Origin: Candidatus Atribacter alterifermentans
GTDB lineage: Bacteria > Atribacterota > Atribacteria > Atribacterales > Atribacteraceae
Length of the DNA: 15,118 nt
NCBI GenBank assembly: GCA_012517635.1
Contig: JAAYUP010000479.1
Coordinates: forward strand, 1 to 15,118
Reading direction: 5' to 3'
The notes under the pieces are model-generated. The model did no database searches and had not been told where the DNA came from. It saw nothing but the letters and a program-made list of their open reading frames with translations. Position 1 is the stretch's first letter. Each line of letters opens with the position of its first letter. A program made the translations under genes and the position numbers. Below are positions 6,774 through 14,715 of this stretch, piece by piece.

Positions 6774-7769
6774 GTGAAGGTTGGAATTAATGGATTTGGT
6801 AGAATTGGACGTTTGGTATTCAGAAGAATGCTTGAAGTGGGTGGGTTTGATGTTGTTGCAGTAAACGACCTGACCAACACGAAAGTTTTAGCCCATCTTT
6901 TAAAATTTGATTCGGTTCATGGTCAGATTCCCAACGATGTAACCGCCACTGATGATGCCATCGTCGTTGATGGGAAACCCATCAAAGTATTTGCTTTAAA
7001 AGATCCCTCTCAACTTCCTTGGAAGGACTTAGGTGTCGAGTTGGTCATCGAATCGACCGGAAAGTTCACTGATCGAGCTGGTGCTTCCAACCATATTCAT
7101 GCTGGGGCAAAAAAAGTAATCATTTCTGCACCAGCCAAAGAACCTGATATTACCATTGCTATGGGAGTCAACCACAAAGACTATAGAAAAGATCAACACC
7201 ACATCATTTCGAACGCATCCTGTACCACCAACTGTTTGGCTCCGATCGCTAAAGTGATCAACGATAATTTTAAAATTATAAGTGGTCTCATGACTACCAT
7301 TCATGCCTATACGAATGACCAAGTTATACTTGACTTTCCTCACAAAGACCTTCGGAGAGCTCGTGCAGCTGGTATGTCCATGATTCCTACCACCACTGGT
7401 GCCGCTAAGGCCCTGGGAGAGGTTATTCCAGAGCTGAAAGGCAAATTGAACGGATTCGCTATTCGAGTTCCTACCCCTGATGTTTCAATTGTTGATCTGG
7501 TAGCAACGGTCGAAAAACCAACCACGGTTGAAGAAGTCAATTCCGCTTTGAAAAAAGCCTCAGAAAGTGGAGACCTGAAAGATTATTTAGGATATTCCGA
7601 TCTCCCGCTGGTTTCAATAGATTTTCTCCACTGCTCGAACTCAGCAACAGTCGATGCCCTATCTACTCTAGTTATCGGTGGTAATCTGGTAAAAGTTTGC
7701 GCCTGGTATGGTAACGAATGGGGGTATTCTTGCCGAATCGTTGATTTAACCAGTTGGGTTATGAAATAA
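6774..7769 (+). CDS. gap: Glyceraldehyde-3-phosphate dehydrogenase, type I
   Basis: GAPDH converts glyceraldehyde 3-phosphate, NAD+ and phosphate to 1,3-bisphosphoglycerate and NADH in the cytoplasm, and runs in reverse in gluconeogenesis. The 331-residue chain is of normal length. The Rossmann motif is I-N-G-F-G-R-I-G-R at 5-13; D32 at the end of the second strand favours NAD+ over NADP+. The catalytic cysteine is C150 in A-S-C-T-T-N and the base is H177 in T-I-H-A-Y-T. The S-loop and the C-terminal N-E-W-G-Y-S are present. The start is GTG at 6774, with AAAGGGAGG (6757-6765) eight bases upstream. It heads a run with tpiA 11 bases downstream; pgk, which usually lies between them, is absent. 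The tail of the S-loop and the segment S-I-D-F-L-H-C-S are slightly unusual but preserve the fold's key residues. Confidence 0.98.
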   Translation: MKVGINGFGRIGRLVFRRMLEVGGFDVVAVNDLTNTKVLAHLLKFDSVHGQIPNDVTATDDAIVVDGKPIKVFALKDPSQLPWKDLGVELVIESTGKFTDRAGASNHIHAGAKKVIISAPAKEPDITIAMGVNHKDYRKDQHHIISNASCTTNCLAPIAKVINDNFKIISGLMTTIHAYTNDQVILDFPHKDLRRARAAGMSMIPTTTGAAKALGEVIPELKGKLNGFAIRVPTPDVSIVDLVATVEKPTTVEEVNSALKKASESGDLKDYLGYSDLPLVSIDFLHCSNSATVDALSTLVIGGNLVKVCAWYGNEWGYSCRIVDLTSWVMK

Positions 7770-7780
7770 GGAGCGCGATT

Positions 7781-8551
7781 ATGTCACGACTCCCGATTGC
7801 AGCTGGCAACTGGAAAATGAATAAAACCATTGAAGAAGCCTCGGAATTTGCCGAGGCTCTTCTCGGTTTCTCTCCGAATACATCAGATATTGAGATTATT
7901 CTTTGCCCACCCTTTGTTTCTCTCTATCCCCTATCCCAAAAATTAGCTCATACCGGTATAAAATTAGCGGCTCAAAACTGTCATTGGGAAACCAAAGGAG
8001 CCTTTACTGGCGAGATTTCTGTCCCTATGCTCTTAGCGGTACAATGTCAGTATGTCATTTGTGGTCATTCGGAACGACGTCATATCTTTGGAGAAACTTC
8101 TGAAGATATTGGCAAAAAAGTCAAAACAGCCATTCACTTTGGACTGAAACCCATCTTGTGTGTCGGAGAAACATTAGAGGAAAGAGAAGCTGGTCAAACC
8201 GAAGCTATTGTTTTAAACCATCTATCACATGGAATAGCTACCCTCACCAATGAAGAAGCCTTGTCACTCGTGGTTGCTTATGAACCAGTCTGGGCTATTG
8301 GAACTGGAAAAGCTGCCACTCCCCAAGATGCTCATCAAGTCATATCCTTTATTCGACAACAATTAGCCGAAAAATTTAATGAGAAAACTGCTGAACAGAT
8401 TCGAATTTTATACGGAGGGAGCGTCACTCCAGAGAATGTCTTTGATTTCATGAAAGATTCGGAAATTGACGGGTCGTTGGTAGGTGGAGCCAGCTTAGAT
8501 CCAACAAAATTCAATAAAATTATATTAGAAAGCTTAAGGCCTTATCAATAG
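7781..8551 (+). CDS. tpiA: Triosephosphate isomerase
   Basis: TpiA interconverts dihydroxyacetone phosphate and glyceraldehyde 3-phosphate, feeding the GAPDH encoded just upstream. The 256-residue protein shows all active-site elements: N10 and K12 in G-N-W-K-M-N, electrophile H96 in C-G-H-S-E-R-R, catalytic base E168 in Y-E-P-V-W-A-I-G-T-G, and phosphate-binding Y-G-G-S-V and V-G-G-A-S near the C-terminus. I chose the ATG at 7781 because AAGGAG (7768-7773) lies seven bases upstream; the longer in-frame TTG at 7754 would sit inside gap without a ribosome binding site and would add residues unlike the family. It follows gap by 11 bases and precedes secG by 12, so the three genes are almost certainly co-transcribed. 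Confidence 0.98.
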   Translation: MSRLPIAAGNWKMNKTIEEASEFAEALLGFSPNTSDIEIILCPPFVSLYPLSQKLAHTGIKLAAQNCHWETKGAFTGEISVPMLLAVQCQYVICGHSERRHIFGETSEDIGKKVKTAIHFGLKPILCVGETLEEREAGQTEAIVLNHLSHGIATLTNEEALSLVVAYEPVWAIGTGKAATPQDAHQVISFIRQQLAEKFNEKTAEQIRILYGGSVTPENVFDFMKDSEIDGSLVGGASLDPTKFNKIILESLRPYQ

Positions 8552-8563
8552 AGGAGAGATGAT

Positions 8564-8788
8564 ATGCAAGCCTGGATGATTGTTCAGATTTTTATTTCGG
8601 TTGGTTTAATTTTAGTGGTTATTTTCCAACCTCGGAAAGCCGGTATGGGAGGGGGTATTTTTGGAGGAATGACCCGTGCTGATCGGAGTAGCAAGTTTAA
8701 AAACCTCCCGGTTTTGGGAAAGTTAACCGTTGTTTTCGCTATAGCCTTCATGGTTATATCCTTAATCTTTGCCTTTCTTCTGACCTGA
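8564..8788 (+). CDS. secG: Protein translocase subunit SecG
   Basis: SecG is the small accessory membrane protein of the SecYEG channel and helps SecA-driven export. The 74-residue chain has two hydrophobic helices (about 4-21 and 54-72) joined by a glycine-rich cytoplasmic loop with G-M-G-G-G-I-F-G-G-M, the family hallmark. The ATG is preceded by GAGGAGAG (8551-8558). Position directly after tpiA is a widely conserved arrangement in bacteria and supports the call. The next gene begins within about 20 bases. Confidence 0.93.
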   Translation: MQAWMIVQIFISVGLILVVIFQPRKAGMGGGIFGGMTRADRSSKFKNLPVLGKLTVVFAIAFMVISLIFAFLLT

Positions 8789-8806
8789 GAAGAGGTGGAA
8801 GAGAAG

Positions 8807-9847
8807 GTGGGACAAAAACCTTGGGTTACTGATCTTCAGGAAATTATTGAGTTTCATCCCGATTCAAAACGGCTATTTCTATCTGCAACCCATGAAGAGA
8901 TAATAAAAGGATATACAACTGATATTTATTTTGTCAGCGCTCAGCAAATTCTTCGCCATCTACAACTCGATCAAACCCCAGTCGTCGCCGAAGTCTTCGC
9001 TCGGCATCCGGGGATTTTTTGTGGGTTACCTGAAGTCCTCGCTCTTTTGTCTCATAGTCAAGTAGAAATATGGAGCTTACAAGAAGGTGACACTTTTGAC
9101 TCAAGGGAGGTGGTTTTGAGAATAAAAGGTCCCTATTCCGAATTTGGTGTTTTCGAAACCCCTTTACTCGGAATACTTGCTCATAGCGCTGGGTGGGCAA
9201 CTGCTGCTCGGGAATGCAAAGAAGCTGCCGAGGAAAAGATCGTACTCTGTTTTGGAGCTCGGCATGTTCACCCATCGGTTGCACCTGTAATGGAACGGTC
9301 TGCTCTCATTGGAGGAGCCGATAGTTCTGCTTGTATATTAGGAGCCAAGTTAGCCGGGAAAAACCCAGGAGGGACGATTCCCCATGCTGCCATCCTTATT
9401 TGTGGTGATACGGTGTTATCGGCCAAAGCCTTTGATGAATGCATACCGAGCGAATTCCCTCGTATTATATTAGTTGACACCTTCAAGGATGAGGCCGAAG
9501 AATCACTGCGTTTGGCTCAAATCATAGACCAAAAGCTGGAAGGGATACGTCTTGATACACCCGAGGAGAGAGGAGGGGTTACCCTATCCCTGGTGAAGGA
9601 AGTTCGTGAAAGATTAAATCAAGCTGGTTATCCAAAGGTAAAAATAGTCGTTTCTGGTGGTGTTACTCCTGAAAAAATACGCCTCTTCCATGATTATGCT
9701 GATATTTTTGGTGTAGGGAGTTATATCAGTGGATATCCTCCAATTGATATGACCATGGATATTAAAGAAGTCGCTGGCCAAAGGGTTGCCAAAAGAGGGA
9801 GAATACCCGGTATTACCAATAACCCAAGGTTAGTAAAAATTTCATAA
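8807..9847 (+). CDS. pncB: Nicotinate phosphoribosyltransferase
   Basis: The enzyme joins nicotinate to PRPP, with ATP hydrolysis, to make nicotinate mononucleotide in the Preiss-Handler NAD salvage route. At about 346 residues it resembles the short archaeal/Thermoplasma-like type rather than long E. coli PncB. Recognisable motifs: S-A-T-H-E-E-I near the N-terminus with T-T-D-I-Y-F, F-G-A-R-H-V-H-P at 149-156, I-G-G-A-D-S-S-A, G-G-T-I-P-H-A-A (H193), V-D-T-F-K-D-E-A, R-L-D-T-P-E and the phosphate-site V-S-G-G-V. I prefer GTG 8807 because AGGTGG (8793-8798) lies eight bases upstream; an in-frame GTG at 8795 would add four residues but has no well-spaced ribosome binding site. Quinolinate phosphoribosyltransferase shares the fold but is shorter and lacks these motifs. 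Placement after secG in a glycolytic run links NAD supply with NAD-using GAPDH. Confidence 0.9.
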   Translation: MGQKPWVTDLQEIIEFHPDSKRLFLSATHEEIIKGYTTDIYFVSAQQILRHLQLDQTPVVAEVFARHPGIFCGLPEVLALLSHSQVEIWSLQEGDTFDSREVVLRIKGPYSEFGVFETPLLGILAHSAGWATAARECKEAAEEKIVLCFGARHVHPSVAPVMERSALIGGADSSACILGAKLAGKNPGGTIPHAAILICGDTVLSAKAFDECIPSEFPRIILVDTFKDEAEESLRLAQIIDQKLEGIRLDTPEERGGVTLSLVKEVRERLNQAGYPKVKIVVSGGVTPEKIRLFHDYADIFGVGSYISGYPPIDMTMDIKEVAGQRVAKRGRIPGITNNPRLVKIS

Positions 9848-9864
9848 TAAGGAGGTAAAAAAAA

Positions 9865-11703
9865 TTGAGAAAGATTTTTGTTTTAACCATATTATTCGTT
9901 TTGGTATTAGGAGTATCGGTTGTCTTTGCTGAAATAAAAAATCCTGACACCTATGTCTATCTCTCTATTGGTGAAGCAGACACCTTAGATCCGGGATATG
10001 CGTACGATAGCGCCAGTGGAGAAATTCTCACCTATGTCTATGAAAACCTCATTGCTTACGATGGAGCCAATATGCAAAAATTTGTTCCAGTTCTGGCAAC
10101 TGAAGTTCCATCGGTTGAAAACGGTCTTATTCAGGACAAAGGCACAACCTATGTATTCCCAATTCGAGAGGGAGTCAAATTTCATAATGGGAATGATTTT
10201 ACACCTGAAGATGTTGAATATTCTTTCGAAAGGAATATCCTTTTTGATCCAGCCAACGGACCACAGTGGATGATTATTGAAGCATTATTCAACTTCCAAA
10301 CCCTTGATGATCTAGTCGCTGACAGGGTCGGGACTCCTCTTTCCGAGATGGTTGATGAAAATGGGAACCTAATCAACCCCGATGATGCAGTCAAATTGAT
10401 AGATTTTTATCAACAAGTCATCGATCCGGCTATCGAAGTTCAGGATGGTTCGGTGGTATTCCACCTGGTACGTCCCTTTGCACCCTTTCTTTACATTCTT
10501 CCAAAACATGCTTATTGGAGCAATATCCTTGATAAAGAAACCTGTATTGAATGGGGATGCTGGGATGGAAATGCAGACGGATGGTGGAAATACTACAATG
10601 TGAAAAAAGAATCTTCACCGCTTTATGACAAAACAAACGGTACTGGGCCTTTCAAATTGAAGGAGTGGGACCGAACCCAGCAAAAAACGATTTTGGATCG
10701 TTTTGATGGATATTGGGGAGAAAAAGCGAAAGTTGCTCAGTTCATCGACTGGGGGATTGATGAATGGAGCACCCGTCGGGCTATGCTTGAAGCTGGTGAT
10801 GCCGATCAGATATACTGTCCAGTCCAATATCTCGACCAAGTCAAAGACATGAAAGATGTAAAAATCGAAGAAGGTGAACGAATCACTGTTACTGCTTTCC
10901 ACTTTAACTGGACAGTTGATAAAACCAGTGATTTTTTGGGAAGTGGAACTCTTGATGGGAATGGAATTCCACCCGACTTTTTCAGTGATATTCATTGCCG
11001 AAAAGCTTTTAGTTATGCTTTCGATTATGACACCATGATTCAAGAAGTTCTTTTAGGATACGGGAAACGACTCCCCTCAGTAGTTCCTTCTGGAATGCTG
11101 GGATACAATCCCGATCTCCCCATGTATGAGTTTAACCTCGCGAAAGCCGAAGAAGAATTTAAAAAAGCCTGGGATGGAAAAGTCTGGGAAAACGGTTTCA
11201 AGCTCACCCTTCTTTACAACACTGGGAATGATGCTCGACAAACTGCCTGCGAGATGTTCAAAGAAAATATTGAATCCCTCAACCCCAAGTTTAAAATCGA
11301 AGTCCAGGGTGTTCAATGGCCAACCTATTTAGATGCCTATAAGAGTGGGAAATTACCAGCATTTGTTATTGGCTGGATTGCCGATTATCCTGATCCCCAC
11401 AACTTCATTTTCACCTATTTCCACAGCAATGGTGTGTATGGCGGTCCTCAGGGTGAAGCTTATATTCAATTCGCTCAAGAAAATTTAGACCAAAAAATTG
11501 AAGAGGCCATTGCTGAAACTGATGCAAATAAACGTCAACAAATGTATGAAGAAATTCAAAGAATTGCTTATGAAAATGCTTTAGGAATAACCTTTTATCA
11601 ACCGAGGGAAGTATACCCCATGCGGACCTGGGTTAAAGGGTGGGCTTTTAACCCCATTCAATCTGGCGAAGTCAACAATGATGGGGTTTATAAAGCTGAA
11701 TAA
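9865..11703 (+). CDS. oppA: Secreted solute-binding protein of a peptide-type ABC transporter (SBP family 5)
   Basis: This is the extracytoplasmic receptor of an Opp/Dpp-type importer. Residues 1-22 form a signal peptide (M-R-K, hydrophobic core, V-F-A before E23) cut by signal peptidase I; there is no lipobox cysteine, so the mature protein is soluble, as expected for a periplasm. The family pattern follows: D-T-L-D-P-G-Y near 40, Y-E-N-L-I-A-Y-D, F-H-N-G-N-D-F-T-P-E-D-V-E-Y-S near 105-120, R-P-F-A-P-F-L, G-T-G-P-F-K-L, and R-K-A-F-S-Y-A-F-D-Y-D. At 612 residues it is somewhat longer than typical OppA. The start is TTG at 9865, with a near-perfect AAGGAGGT (9849-9856) eight bases upstream. 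In thermophiles such proteins often bind oligosaccharides rather than peptides, so the ligand is open. It follows pncB by 17 bases with no terminator. Confidence 0.93.
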   Translation: MRKIFVLTILFVLVLGVSVVFAEIKNPDTYVYLSIGEADTLDPGYAYDSASGEILTYVYENLIAYDGANMQKFVPVLATEVPSVENGLIQDKGTTYVFPIREGVKFHNGNDFTPEDVEYSFERNILFDPANGPQWMIIEALFNFQTLDDLVADRVGTPLSEMVDENGNLINPDDAVKLIDFYQQVIDPAIEVQDGSVVFHLVRPFAPFLYILPKHAYWSNILDKETCIEWGCWDGNADGWWKYYNVKKESSPLYDKTNGTGPFKLKEWDRTQQKTILDRFDGYWGEKAKVAQFIDWGIDEWSTRRAMLEAGDADQIYCPVQYLDQVKDMKDVKIEEGERITVTAFHFNWTVDKTSDFLGSGTLDGNGIPPDFFSDIHCRKAFSYAFDYDTMIQEVLLGYGKRLPSVVPSGMLGYNPDLPMYEFNLAKAEEEFKKAWDGKVWENGFKLTLLYNTGNDARQTACEMFKENIESLNPKFKIEVQGVQWPTYLDAYKSGKLPAFVIGWIADYPDPHNFIFTYFHSNGVYGGPQGEAYIQFAQENLDQKIEEAIAETDANKRQQMYEEIQRIAYENALGITFYQPREVYPMRTWVKGWAFNPIQSGEVNNDGVYKAE

Positions 11704-11726
11704 AAAATACGTAAATCAATATTAAT

Positions 11727-11756
11727 TTTCGGAGGGAGCTCAAACTCCCTCCGAAA
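11727..11756 (+). promoter_or_regulatory. 12-bp hairpin between oppA and oppB
   Basis: TTTCGGAGGGAG (11727-11738) pairs perfectly with CTCCCTCCGAAA (11745-11756) around a six-base loop. No T tract follows, so full termination is unlikely. Hairpins in this position commonly protect the upstream binding-protein message and lower permease expression. The right arm overlaps the start of the oppB ribosome binding site (AAAGGGA, 11754-11760), so it may also reduce oppB translation. The structure is seen; the roles are inferred from similar operons. Confidence 0.75.
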
Positions 11757-11765
11757 GGGAAGTGT

Positions 11766-12806
11766 TTGATCGTCTTGTTTTTCTATATTATTCGAAGAGT
11801 ATTGTTCATTCCGATTACTCTTTTTGGTATTTCTCTTATTGTTTTTTCGATGATCGGCATGCTTTCACCGTATCAACGCCTTGCCACATTTATAAATAAC
11901 CCCGATCGCCTAAAAAGTGAAAATGTTGATCAATTGATCTCCATGTATGGACTTGATGACCCAATTATCGTCCAATACGGAAGGTGGCTCAAAAATTTGA
12001 TTCAAGGCAACCTTGGATGGTCTTACGTTGGAAAAGCTCCGGTTCTGCAAGCCATTCTCCAACGCTTTCCTTACACCTTGGAATTGACTTTGTTTTCAGC
12101 AATCCCCATCATCCTCATTGGAACCTGGATGGGAATTCTATCAGCTCTTCACCACAACCGATCACTTGATCATTCACTCCGGATTTTTGCCGTGGTAGGA
12201 TGGTCCTTCCCTGATTTTGTATTTGGCTTATTCATTCTCATGATTTTTTATAGTACTTTAGGCCTCTTCCCACCTGGAAACTTAAGCCTGTGGGCAGAAA
12301 GTATTGTGAAATCTTCAAGTTTTAAATCTTTTACCGGAATGACAACCATTGACGCTCTCCTCAATGGACGACTGGATATCTTTATTGATGCCCTTCGACA
12401 CCTCATCGGTCCGGTTCTGACCTTAACCTATGTAGAACTCGCCTACATATTGCGAATCACTCGTTCCTCAATGTTAGATGTTTTACAGCGAGATTACGTT
12501 CGGACCGCTCGGGCTAAAGGTTTAGATGAAAGAGTTGTTATTAACAAACACGCTAAAAGAAATGCCATGATACCAGTTGCTACCGTGAGTGGTCAAACTA
12601 TTGTTGGATTGATGGCAGGCACAGTGATCGTGGAAGCTATATTTAATCGAACTGGTTTGGGTAGTTTTTTAGCTTTAGCAGCACAACAATTGGATTACGC
12701 ATCGATTTTAGGTGGAACACTTTTCTTCGGAATTATTCTGATTATTGGTAATCTTTTTGTCGATATCTCATATGCCTATATCGATCCTCGTGTCAGGTTG
12801 GATTAA
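11766..12806 (+). CDS. oppB: Peptide-type ABC transporter permease, OppB/DppB family
   Basis: This is one of the two membrane subunits forming the import channel. The 346-residue chain starts with the typical I-I-R-R-V-L-F-I-P and a first transmembrane helix (about 8-31), an extracytoplasmic segment with G-L-D-D-P-I-I-V-Q-Y-G-R-W-L and G-N-L-G-W-S-Y, then five further hydrophobic helices. The cytoplasmic coupling (EAA) loop is at 243-266 (D-Y-V-R-T-A-R-A-K-G-L). The C-terminal Y-A-Y-I-D-P-R-V-R is the family end. The start TTG at 11766 has AAAGGGA five bases upstream and sits just after the hairpin. It is slightly longer than usual because of an insert around 175-210. The oppC gene follows after three bases. 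Confidence 0.95.
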   Translation: MIVLFFYIIRRVLFIPITLFGISLIVFSMIGMLSPYQRLATFINNPDRLKSENVDQLISMYGLDDPIIVQYGRWLKNLIQGNLGWSYVGKAPVLQAILQRFPYTLELTLFSAIPIILIGTWMGILSALHHNRSLDHSLRIFAVVGWSFPDFVFGLFILMIFYSTLGLFPPGNLSLWAESIVKSSSFKSFTGMTTIDALLNGRLDIFIDALRHLIGPVLTLTYVELAYILRITRSSMLDVLQRDYVRTARAKGLDERVVINKHAKRNAMIPVATVSGQTIVGLMAGTVIVEAIFNRTGLGSFLALAAQQLDYASILGGTLFFGIILIIGNLFVDISYAYIDPRVRLD

Positions 12807-12809
12807 TAG

Positions 12810-13691
12810 ATGAAACCGGAAAACCTGAGAATCATAAAAAAATTATTCTTCAATACCTCAGCGATTATTGGGTTCGTCCTTTTAGGAATGTTCATAGTAA
12901 TTGCTATATTTGCTCCTTTCATAGCGCCTCCCAAAGAAGGAAGAAACCCTTATATGATGCCTATTGTCACTTGGAGTTCTAGTCCTCAACCTCCCTCGCC
13001 AGAACATCCATTTGGGATAGCAGGAAAAAGAGATATTTTTTATGGAGTAATCTGGGGAACCCGAACCGCCTTTCGCGTTGGGATAATTGTGACCGTTGTT
13101 TCTACTCTCATTGGTTTGTTTATCGGATCAATAGCAGGGTATTACGGCAAACTTTTCGATGAAGTCCTCATGCGAATCACGGATATTTTTATGGCTATTC
13201 CTTTCTTAGTGGCAGCCTTGGTATTAGCTGCTATCTTAGGAAGCGGTTTAAATAAAGTTATGATAGCCATGATTGTTTTCGGTTGGATGTATCCCGCCCG
13301 ATTAATTCGAGGCAACATCCTTCAAACTAAAGAAGAGCAATACGTCATGGCAGCTAAAGCGCTTGGAGTAAAAAATTATATGGTCATCATTCGCCACATC
13401 CTGCCGAATACAATATTCCCAGTATTGATACAAGCATCAATGCGGATGGGTTCATTGGTTATCACCGCAGCTGCCCTTAGTTTCTTAGGAGTTGGAGCTC
13501 CACAAGGGTATTCTGATTGGGGAGCTCTTCTCAATTATTCTCGAAACTGGATGTTAGGTGGACAGGGTGAAGCACTCCGTTACTGGTATACAACCGTATA
13601 CCCAGGTACCGCGATGGTTCTCTTTGTCCTTTCTTGGAATTTAGTCGGGGATGCCCTTCGAGATGTATTTGATCCTCGACTGAGGGTTTGA
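12810..13691 (+). CDS. oppC: Peptide-type ABC transporter permease, OppC/DppC family
   Basis: This is the partner membrane subunit of OppB. It has 293 residues with a short cytoplasmic N-terminus, a first transmembrane helix (about 15-38) ending in F-A-P-F-I-A-P-P, the characteristic E-H-P-F-G near 68 and R-D-I-F-Y-G-V-I-W-G-T-R-T-A-F-R-V-G. The EAA coupling loop is at 175-200 (E-E-Q-Y-V-M-A-A-K-A-L-G-V ... I-R-H-I-L-P-N), followed by A-A-A-L-S-F-L-G-V-G and the terminal F-D-P-R-L-R-V. The ATG lies three bases after the oppB stop with no clear ribosome binding site, so translation probably depends on ribosomes coming from oppB. Confidence 0.96.
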   Translation: MKPENLRIIKKLFFNTSAIIGFVLLGMFIVIAIFAPFIAPPKEGRNPYMMPIVTWSSSPQPPSPEHPFGIAGKRDIFYGVIWGTRTAFRVGIIVTVVSTLIGLFIGSIAGYYGKLFDEVLMRITDIFMAIPFLVAALVLAAILGSGLNKVMIAMIVFGWMYPARLIRGNILQTKEEQYVMAAKALGVKNYMVIIRHILPNTIFPVLIQASMRMGSLVITAAALSFLGVGAPQGYSDWGALLNYSRNWMLGGQGEALRYWYTTVYPGTAMVLFVLSWNLVGDALRDVFDPRLRV

Positions 13692-13701
13692 GGAGTCAAT
13701 C

Positions 13702-14715
13702 ATGAATTCCAATAACACCATCCTCAACATAGAAAATCTAAAAGTCTATTTTTATAACGATTATGGTCAGGAACTCAAAGCGGTGGACGATATTAGTTTC
13801 CAAGTCTATAAAGGCGAAACCATTGCCCTGGTTGGTGAATCGGGATGTGGGAAAAGCGTTACTTCTTTGGCTCTCCTGAGATTGATTGATTCGAATGGAA
13901 AAATCGTTGGTGGAAAAATCCATTTTAATAACTCGAATTTACTTTCTCTATCGGAAAAACAGATGCAAAGTATCCGTGGGAAAGATATTTCAATGATTTT
14001 TCAAGAGCCATCATCAGCTCTCAATCCAGTTTATACGATTGGTGACCAAATTATCGAGGCGATTACCCTTCATCAAAGGGTCAGCCGCTATGAAGCCCGT
14101 AAACGTGCTGTTGAAATGTTTAAGTTGGTTGGAATTCCCGACCCAGAAAAACGGTTAAACGAATATCCTCATGAATTATCTGGAGGAATGAAACAAAGAG
14201 GGATGATCGCCATGGCGCTCTCTTGCCATCCTCAGCTTCTTATTGCTGATGAACCAACCACCTCTTTGGATGTAACCATCCAGGCACAAATTCTTGAATT
14301 AATGATCAGTCTTCAAAGACAGTTTAATATGGCAGTTATTCTTATCACCCATGATTTAGGCATTGTCGCTCACATGGCCAAACGAATTGTTGTCATGTAT
14401 GCTGGGAAAATAGTTGAAGAAGGAAACTGTCATGATATTTTTAAAAATCCGTGCCATCCTTATACGATCGGTTTACTTCGTTCTATTCCAAGGTTAGATA
14501 TCGAGCAGGAAAAACTCGATTCAATCCCAGGTATGGTTCCCGATCCTTCACAATTTCCAGAAGGATGTCGCTTTCGAAACCGTTGTTCTTTTGAAAATGA
14601 ACAATGTCTCATTCAACCAAACAAAAGTAACGTCAGTCTTAATCATTTTGTCTATTGTCATTACTGGAAAAAAATAAACCAACGCTCAATTGAAGAATGC
14701 AAAATCGATGAATAA
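13702..14715 (+). CDS. oppD: Peptide-type ABC transporter ATP-binding protein, OppD/DppD family
   Basis: This cytoplasmic ATPase powers the importer together with OppF. In the 337-residue chain Walker A is GESGCGKS at 45-52, the Q-loop is F-Q-E-P-S-S-A-L-N-P, the signature LSGGMKQR is at 159-166, Walker B ends with D183-E184 (I-A-D-E-P-T-T-S-L-D), and the switch histidine is in L-I-T-H-D-L. The C-terminal oligopeptide-transporter extension has four cysteines (C289, C295, C302, C319) in the pattern of the iron-sulfur site reported in the DppD structure from Caldanaerobacter (Thermoanaerobacter) tengcongensis. The start ATG has AGGAG (13691-13695) six bases upstream, and follows the oppC stop by ten bases. 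Confidence 0.97.
   Translation: MNSNNTILNIENLKVYFYNDYGQELKAVDDISFQVYKGETIALVGESGCGKSVTSLALLRLIDSNGKIVGGKIHFNNSNLLSLSEKQMQSIRGKDISMIFQEPSSALNPVYTIGDQIIEAITLHQRVSRYEARKRAVEMFKLVGIPDPEKRLNEYPHELSGGMKQRGMIAMALSCHPQLLIADEPTTSLDVTIQAQILELMISLQRQFNMAVILITHDLGIVAHMAKRIVVMYAGKIVEEGNCHDIFKNPCHPYTIGLLRSIPRLDIEQEKLDSIPGMVPDPSQFPEGCRFRNRCSFENEQCLIQPNKSNVSLNHFVYCHYWKKINQRSIEECKIDE

Noticed and set aside
7754..7780. Longer N-terminus for tpiA starting at TTG 7754
   Set aside because: It would overlap the end of gap, has no ribosome binding site, and adds nine residues not found in the family; ATG 7781 has a well-placed AAGGAG.
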